From: Mycolicibacterium vaccae NBRC 14118 = CIP 105934
GTDB taxonomy: Bacteria > Actinomycetota > Actinomycetes > Mycobacteriales > Mycobacteriaceae
Assembly: GCF_001552715.1 (NCBI RefSeq)
Contig: NZ_BCRS01000009.1
Location: 1-64,000 of the forward strand
DNA: 64,000 nucleotides
Direction: 5' to 3'
Made by a program: the position numbers and the translations under genes. Positions 60,423 through 64,000 of the stretch are shown piece by piece (positions within the stretch are counted from its first letter, which is position 1; the number at the start of each line of letters is the position of its first letter). The notes below the pieces were generated by a model. It had not been told where the DNA came from. It did no database searches and worked only from the letters and a program-made list of their open reading frames with translations.

Positions 60423-62261
60423 GTGGAGACCTGCGGGCCGACTGACACGCCCACCGACATCGACATCCCGGCGCTGCGCGACAAGTACGCGCGGGAGCGG
60501 GCCAAGCGGCTGCGTCCGGAGGGCGGGTCGCAGTACCTGGAGCTCGACGGCGATTTCGCCGAGTTCTACGAGGTGGACCCCTACACGACGGTGACCGAAC
60601 GCGATCCGGTCGCCGAGGACGTCGACGTGGTGATCCTCGGCGGTGGCTTCGCCGGACTGCTCGCCGGCGCGTACCTGAAGAAGGCGGGCGTCACCGGTAT
60701 CCGCGTCATCGAGATGGCCGGCGACTTCGGGGGTGTGTGGTACTGGAACCGGTTCCCCGGGATCCAGTGCGACAACGACGCGTACTGCTACATCCCGCTG
60801 CTCGAAGAGCTCGGCTTCATGCCCAGTAATAAGTTCGCCGACGGTGCCGAGATCTTCGGCCACTGCCGCAACATCGGCAAACACTTCGGCCTCTACGACG
60901 GCGCGCTGTTCTCCACCCAGGTCCGCGAACTCCACTGGGACGACGAACTGCAGCGGTGGCGGATCAGCACCGACCGCGGCGACGACGTGCGGGCCCGGTT
61001 CGTGGTGATGGCGCAGGGCTCCTACAACCGCCCGAAGCTGCCGGGAATCCCGGGCATCAAAGACTTCACGGGTCACGTGTTCCATTCGGCGCGCTGGGAC
61101 TACGACTACACCGGTGGCGACGCCGACGGTGGGCTGGTCAACCTGGCCGACAAGCGGGTGGCGCTCGTCGGCACCGGCGCGACCGGAGTCCAACTGGTAC
61201 CGCACCTCGGACGGGACGCCAAGCAGCTCTTCGTGTTCCAGCGCACGCCGTCGTCGGTCGACGAGCGTGTCAACACCCCGACCGATCCGGACTGGGCCGC
61301 ATCGCTGCAGCCGGGCTGGCAGGAGGAACGCAAGCGCAACTTCCACAACTGGTCGCCGTTCGTCGGCGTGGTGTTCGGCGAGCCCGATATGGTGTGCGAC
61401 TTCTGGACCGAGCTCGGGCGCAACCTGACCGCGCGCATCGCCGGCAGCGCCGATCCCACGGCGGTGACCATCGAGCAGATCATGGCCTTCCGGGAGGAGG
61501 AGGACTACAAGATCATGGAGCGGTTGCGGCGCCGCGTCGCAGCCGTGGTCGAGGATCCCGCGACCGCCGAGGCGCTCAAGCCGTACTACCGGTTCATGTG
61601 CAAGCGGCCCTGTTCGAGCGAGCACTACCTGTCGACCTTCAACCGGCCGAACGTGACGCTGGTCGACGTGTCGGAATCCAAAGGCGTGGAACGGCTGACC
61701 GAGAACGGGATCGTCGCCAACGGCGTCGAGTACGAGGTCGACTGCGTGATCTTCGCCAGCGGCTTCGAGATCTCCACCGAGATCAGCCGACGGTACGCGA
61801 TCGACCGCATCGTCGGCCGCGACGGGCTCGAGCTGTTCGACTACTGGCGCGACGACTACAAGACCCTGCACGGGATGACCAGCCGCGGGTTCCCGAACCA
61901 GTTCTTCATGGGGTTCATCCAGGGCGGGGTGTCGGCGAACACCACCGCGATGTTCGAACAGCAGGCCGAGCACATCGCCTACATCATCGCCGAGGCGCAG
62001 AGCCGCGGTGCGACGACGGTCGAGCCCAGCCGGCAGGGCCAGGACGCCTGGGTCGCGACCGTCCGGGAACTGGCGATCGACAACTCCGCGTTCGAACTGT
62101 CCTGCACGCCGGGCTATTACAACAATGAGGGGCGCGGCGGCGCAGTAGGCAACGGTTCGTTCCTCGGCGACTTCTACTCACCGGGCTTCTACGCCTTCGA
62201 CGAGCTGATCGCCGGCTGGCGCGCCAAGGGCGACCTCGAAGGCCTGGAACTCCGTGGCTGA
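60423..62261 (+). CDS. Flavin monooxygenase, Baeyer-Villiger type
   Basis: A 612-residue FAD/NADPH enzyme that inserts oxygen next to a ketone to give an ester or lactone. FAD motif ILGGGFAGLLAGAYL (near 70); the Baeyer-Villiger fingerprint FTGHVFHSARWDY (FxGxxxHxxxW, with Asp where Pro is usual); and NADPH motif LVGTGATGVQLV. An N-terminal extension of about 65 residues precedes the FAD fold, as in cyclopentadecanone-type BVMOs. GTG 60423 has GAAGGAGGAA upstream. Overlaps the next SDR by 8 bp. Confidence 0.9.
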   Translation: METCGPTDTPTDIDIPALRDKYARERAKRLRPEGGSQYLELDGDFAEFYEVDPYTTVTERDPVAEDVDVVILGGGFAGLLAGAYLKKAGVTGIRVIEMAGDFGGVWYWNRFPGIQCDNDAYCYIPLLEELGFMPSNKFADGAEIFGHCRNIGKHFGLYDGALFSTQVRELHWDDELQRWRISTDRGDDVRARFVVMAQGSYNRPKLPGIPGIKDFTGHVFHSARWDYDYTGGDADGGLVNLADKRVALVGTGATGVQLVPHLGRDAKQLFVFQRTPSSVDERVNTPTDPDWAASLQPGWQEERKRNFHNWSPFVGVVFGEPDMVCDFWTELGRNLTARIAGSADPTAVTIEQIMAFREEEDYKIMERLRRRVAAVVEDPATAEALKPYYRFMCKRPCSSEHYLSTFNRPNVTLVDVSESKGVERLTENGIVANGVEYEVDCVIFASGFEISTEISRRYAIDRIVGRDGLELFDYWRDDYKTLHGMTSRGFPNQFFMGFIQGGVSANTTAMFEQQAEHIAYIIAEAQSRGATTVEPSRQGQDAWVATVRELAIDNSAFELSCTPGYYNNEGRGGAVGNGSFLGDFYSPGFYAFDELIAGWRAKGDLEGLELRG

Positions 62262-63177
62262 GCTGCGGTTCGACGGGCGGGTCGCGGTCGTCACCGGTGG
62301 CGGCCGCGGATTGGGCCGCAGCTACGCGCTCATGCTGGCCGCGCGCGGCGCCAAGGTCGTCGTCAACGACGTCGGCGGCAGCCTGACCGGTGACGGCGCC
62401 GATGCCGGGCCGGCCCAGCAGGTCGCCGACGAGATCGTCGCCGCAGGCGGTGACGCGGTCGCCAACGCCGATTCGGTCGCCACGGCCGACGGGGGCGAGG
62501 CGATCGTCGCCGCCGCGCTGGCGGCCTACGGCCGCGTCGACGTGCTCGTGCACAACGCCGGTAACGTGCGGCGCGGCTCGCTGCGGGAGATGAGCTACGA
62601 GGACTTCGACGCCGTGGTCGACGTGCACCAGCGCGGCGCGTTCCACCTGGTGCGCCAGGTATTTCCGGTGATGTGCGACAACGGTTACGGCCGCATCGTG
62701 CTGACGTCCTCGATCGGCGGACTGTACGGCAACCACGACGTGGCCAACTACGCCGTCGCGAAGGCGGGCGTGATCGGACTGTCCAACGTGGCTGCCGTCG
62801 AAGGTGCGGACCACGGCGTGACGAGCAACGTCATCGTCCCCGCGGCGGTGACCCGGATGGCCGAGGGCATCGACACCTCGGCCTACCCGCCGATGGGGCC
62901 GGAGCTGGTCGCCCCCGCCGTCGGATGGCTGGCACACGAATCATGTTCGGTGACAGGGGAGATCTTCATCGCGCTGGCCGGGCGGATGGCGCGCGCGGTG
63001 ATCGCCGAGACACCGGGGGTGTACCGGCCGTCGTGGACCGTCGAGGACGTCGCCGGGCAGATCGACGCCATCCGGGACTTCTCCGAGCCGGTGGTCTTCC
63101 CGGTGGTGCCCGACGGCCACAACGAGCACATCCGGTACAGCTTCGCGATGGCGGCCCAAAGGGCGGCCCATGCCTGA
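62254..63177 (+). CDS. SDR dehydrogenase, MFE-2-like
   Basis: A 307-residue SDR. VAVVTGGGRGLGRSYALMLA and VVVNDVGGSLTGDGADAGPA are typical of 3-hydroxyacyl-CoA dehydrogenases of the multifunctional-enzyme-2 type; HNAGNVRRGSL, TSSIGGLYG and YAVAK complete the active site. The C-terminal part extends beyond a standard SDR. Probably oxidises a hydroxyacyl-CoA in side-chain or ring cleavage. Overlaps both neighbours by 8 bp. Confidence 0.9.
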   Translation: MAELRFDGRVAVVTGGGRGLGRSYALMLAARGAKVVVNDVGGSLTGDGADAGPAQQVADEIVAAGGDAVANADSVATADGGEAIVAAALAAYGRVDVLVHNAGNVRRGSLREMSYEDFDAVVDVHQRGAFHLVRQVFPVMCDNGYGRIVLTSSIGGLYGNHDVANYAVAKAGVIGLSNVAAVEGADHGVTSNVIVPAAVTRMAEGIDTSAYPPMGPELVAPAVGWLAHESCSVTGEIFIALAGRMARAVIAETPGVYRPSWTVEDVAGQIDAIRDFSEPVVFPVVPDGHNEHIRYSFAMAAQRAAHA

Positions 63178-64000
63178 GAACGGCCCGCTCGCAGGCATCC
63201 GCGTCGTCGACCTCACCGCGATGGTGATGGGCCCCTACTGCACGCAGATCATGGCCGACATGGGCGCCGAGGTGATCAAAGTCGAACCGCCCGAGGGTGA
63301 CAACACCCGGTTCATCTCGGTCGGCCCGGCCCCCGGGATGAGCGGGGTGTTCGTCAACGTCAACCGCGGCAAGCGCAGCGTGGTGCTGGATCTGCGCACC
63401 GACGAAGGCAGAGGCGCGATCCGGGCCCTGGTGGGACGCGCGGACGTGTTCATCCACTCGATGCGCGCCAAGGCGGTCGCCAAGCTCGGCCTCGGCTACG
63501 ACGACGTCGCGGCCCTCAACCCGTCGATCGTCTACACCAACTGCTACGGGTACGGGCGGCGCGGACCGCAGCGGGACCGTCCCGCCTACGACGACACCAT
63601 CCAGGCTGAGTGCGGAATCCCCGCGCTGCAAAGACAACTCACGGGTGAGGCCGACTATGTCGGCACCATCATGGCCGACAAGGTGGCCGGCCTGACGGCG
63701 CTGTACGCGACGATGATGGCGCTGTTCCACCGCGAGCGGACCGGCGAGGGTCAGGAGGTCGAGGTCGCCATGTTCGAGACGATGGCGTCCTTCATGCTGG
63801 TCGAGCATGCCAACGGCGCCATGTTCGACCCCCCGCTCGGGCCGGCCGTCTATCCACGGACGGTGGCGCCCAACCGTCGCCCGTACCGCACCAAGGACGG
63901 CTACATCGCCGCGCTGATCTACAACGACAAGCACTGGAACGCGTTCGTCAACGCCGTGCAACCGCCGTGGTCGTCGGATCTGTACGCGACACTGGAAGCC
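63170..64000 (+). CDS. Class III CoA-transferase, 3' end cut by window edge
   Basis: The first 277 residues of a CaiB/BaiF-family CoA-transferase (about 380-400 expected). Reads MPENGPLAGIRVVDLTAMVM, GAEVIKVEPPEGDNTRFISV, NRGKRSVVLDLRTDEG, with the expected catalytic Asp in RPAYDDTIQAECG. ATG 63170 overlaps the SDR stop by 8 bp. Probably transfers CoA between pathway acids. It is a distinct gene from the 34913-36124 CoA-transferase. Confidence 0.9.
   Translation, partial: MPENGPLAGIRVVDLTAMVMGPYCTQIMADMGAEVIKVEPPEGDNTRFISVGPAPGMSGVFVNVNRGKRSVVLDLRTDEGRGAIRALVGRADVFIHSMRAKAVAKLGLGYDDVAALNPSIVYTNCYGYGRRGPQRDRPAYDDTIQAECGIPALQRQLTGEADYVGTIMADKVAGLTALYATMMALFHRERTGEGQEVEVAMFETMASFMLVEHANGAMFDPPLGPAVYPRTVAPNRRPYRTKDGYIAALIYNDKHWNAFVNAVQPPWSSDLYATLEA

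Noticed and set aside
1-64000. tRNA, rRNA, insertion sequences, integrase or phage genes
   Set aside because: Read through for transposase, integrase and tRNA-like cloverleaf patterns and found none I could support.

Overview
The window is high-GC actinobacterial DNA. Its gene order matches the chromosomal segment around citA, gltA2, prrAB, accD3, echA6 and ctpE of Mycobacterium (the Rv0889c to Rv0910 neighbourhood of M. tuberculosis, recalled from memory), so the host is most likely a fast-growing, soil-type Mycobacterium (Mycolicibacterium). No rRNA, tRNA, CRISPR array, insertion sequence or prophage was seen. Many starts are ATG or GTG placed 5-7 nt after a TANNNT -10 hexamer, the usual mycobacterial leaderless arrangement, and this decided several start calls.

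Region 1 (1-33.4 kb) is mostly conserved core: citrate synthase citA (cut by the window edge), pdxH, a TetR regulator, gltA2, a drug-type MFS pump with a MarR regulator, a CrtI-like FAD oxidoreductase, a DUF2630 protein, an MHS symporter with an acyl-CoA synthetase, an FKBP, the PrrAB two-component system, three ABC exporter half-transporters (the last two look like an asymmetric heterodimer), an epoxide hydrolase, a degenerate ABC ATPase coupled to a YhgE/Pip membrane protein, a GjpA-like exported protein, then accD3, echA6, a metallo-beta-lactamase-fold protein, a serine-hydrolase lipoprotein, ctpE, and the Rv0909/Rv0910-type antitoxin/toxin pair.

Region 2 (33.4-38.6 kb) looks like a malonate-use locus: a MatC-type malonate carrier diverging from a FadR-type GntR regulator, followed by a class III CoA-transferase and a fused AccD/AccA-like carboxyltransferase that is a paralogue of AccD3. 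A perfect 12-bp-stem hairpin separates the carrier from the two enzymes.

Region 3 (38.5-47.4 kb) is the most unusual part: one minus-strand operon of about 14 tightly coupled genes starting at a promoter covered by two palindromes. It holds two near-identical polytopic membrane proteins with conserved His/Asp/Glu residues, two tiny single-span membrane peptides (35 and 43 aa), a NorQ/CbbQ-type AAA+ ATPase with a NorD-type VWA partner, a TetR regulator, a one-span protein, a cytochrome P450, a DapB-like oxidoreductase, a bacterial homologue of the eukaryotic ERG2/sigma-1 sterol isomerase fold, an SDR, and two 32-34-aa ORFs locked between neighbours by 4-bp stop/start overlaps. I infer a membrane metalloenzyme matured by the NorQ/NorD pair and acting on a lipid, sterol or terpenoid substrate.

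Region 4 (47.6-64 kb) continues with catabolic genes: SDR plus DapB-like pair, a DUF2628 protein, a degenerate-GGDEF/intact-EAL protein, and a GntR-controlled divergent cluster with two acyl-CoA ligases, SDRs, an SMP-30-like beta-propeller protein, a Rieske oxygenase, a Baeyer-Villiger-type flavin monooxygenase and a CoA-transferase (cut by the right edge). Together these suggest ring hydroxylation, ketone-to-ester insertion, CoA activation and beta-oxidation-like steps on an alicyclic substrate.
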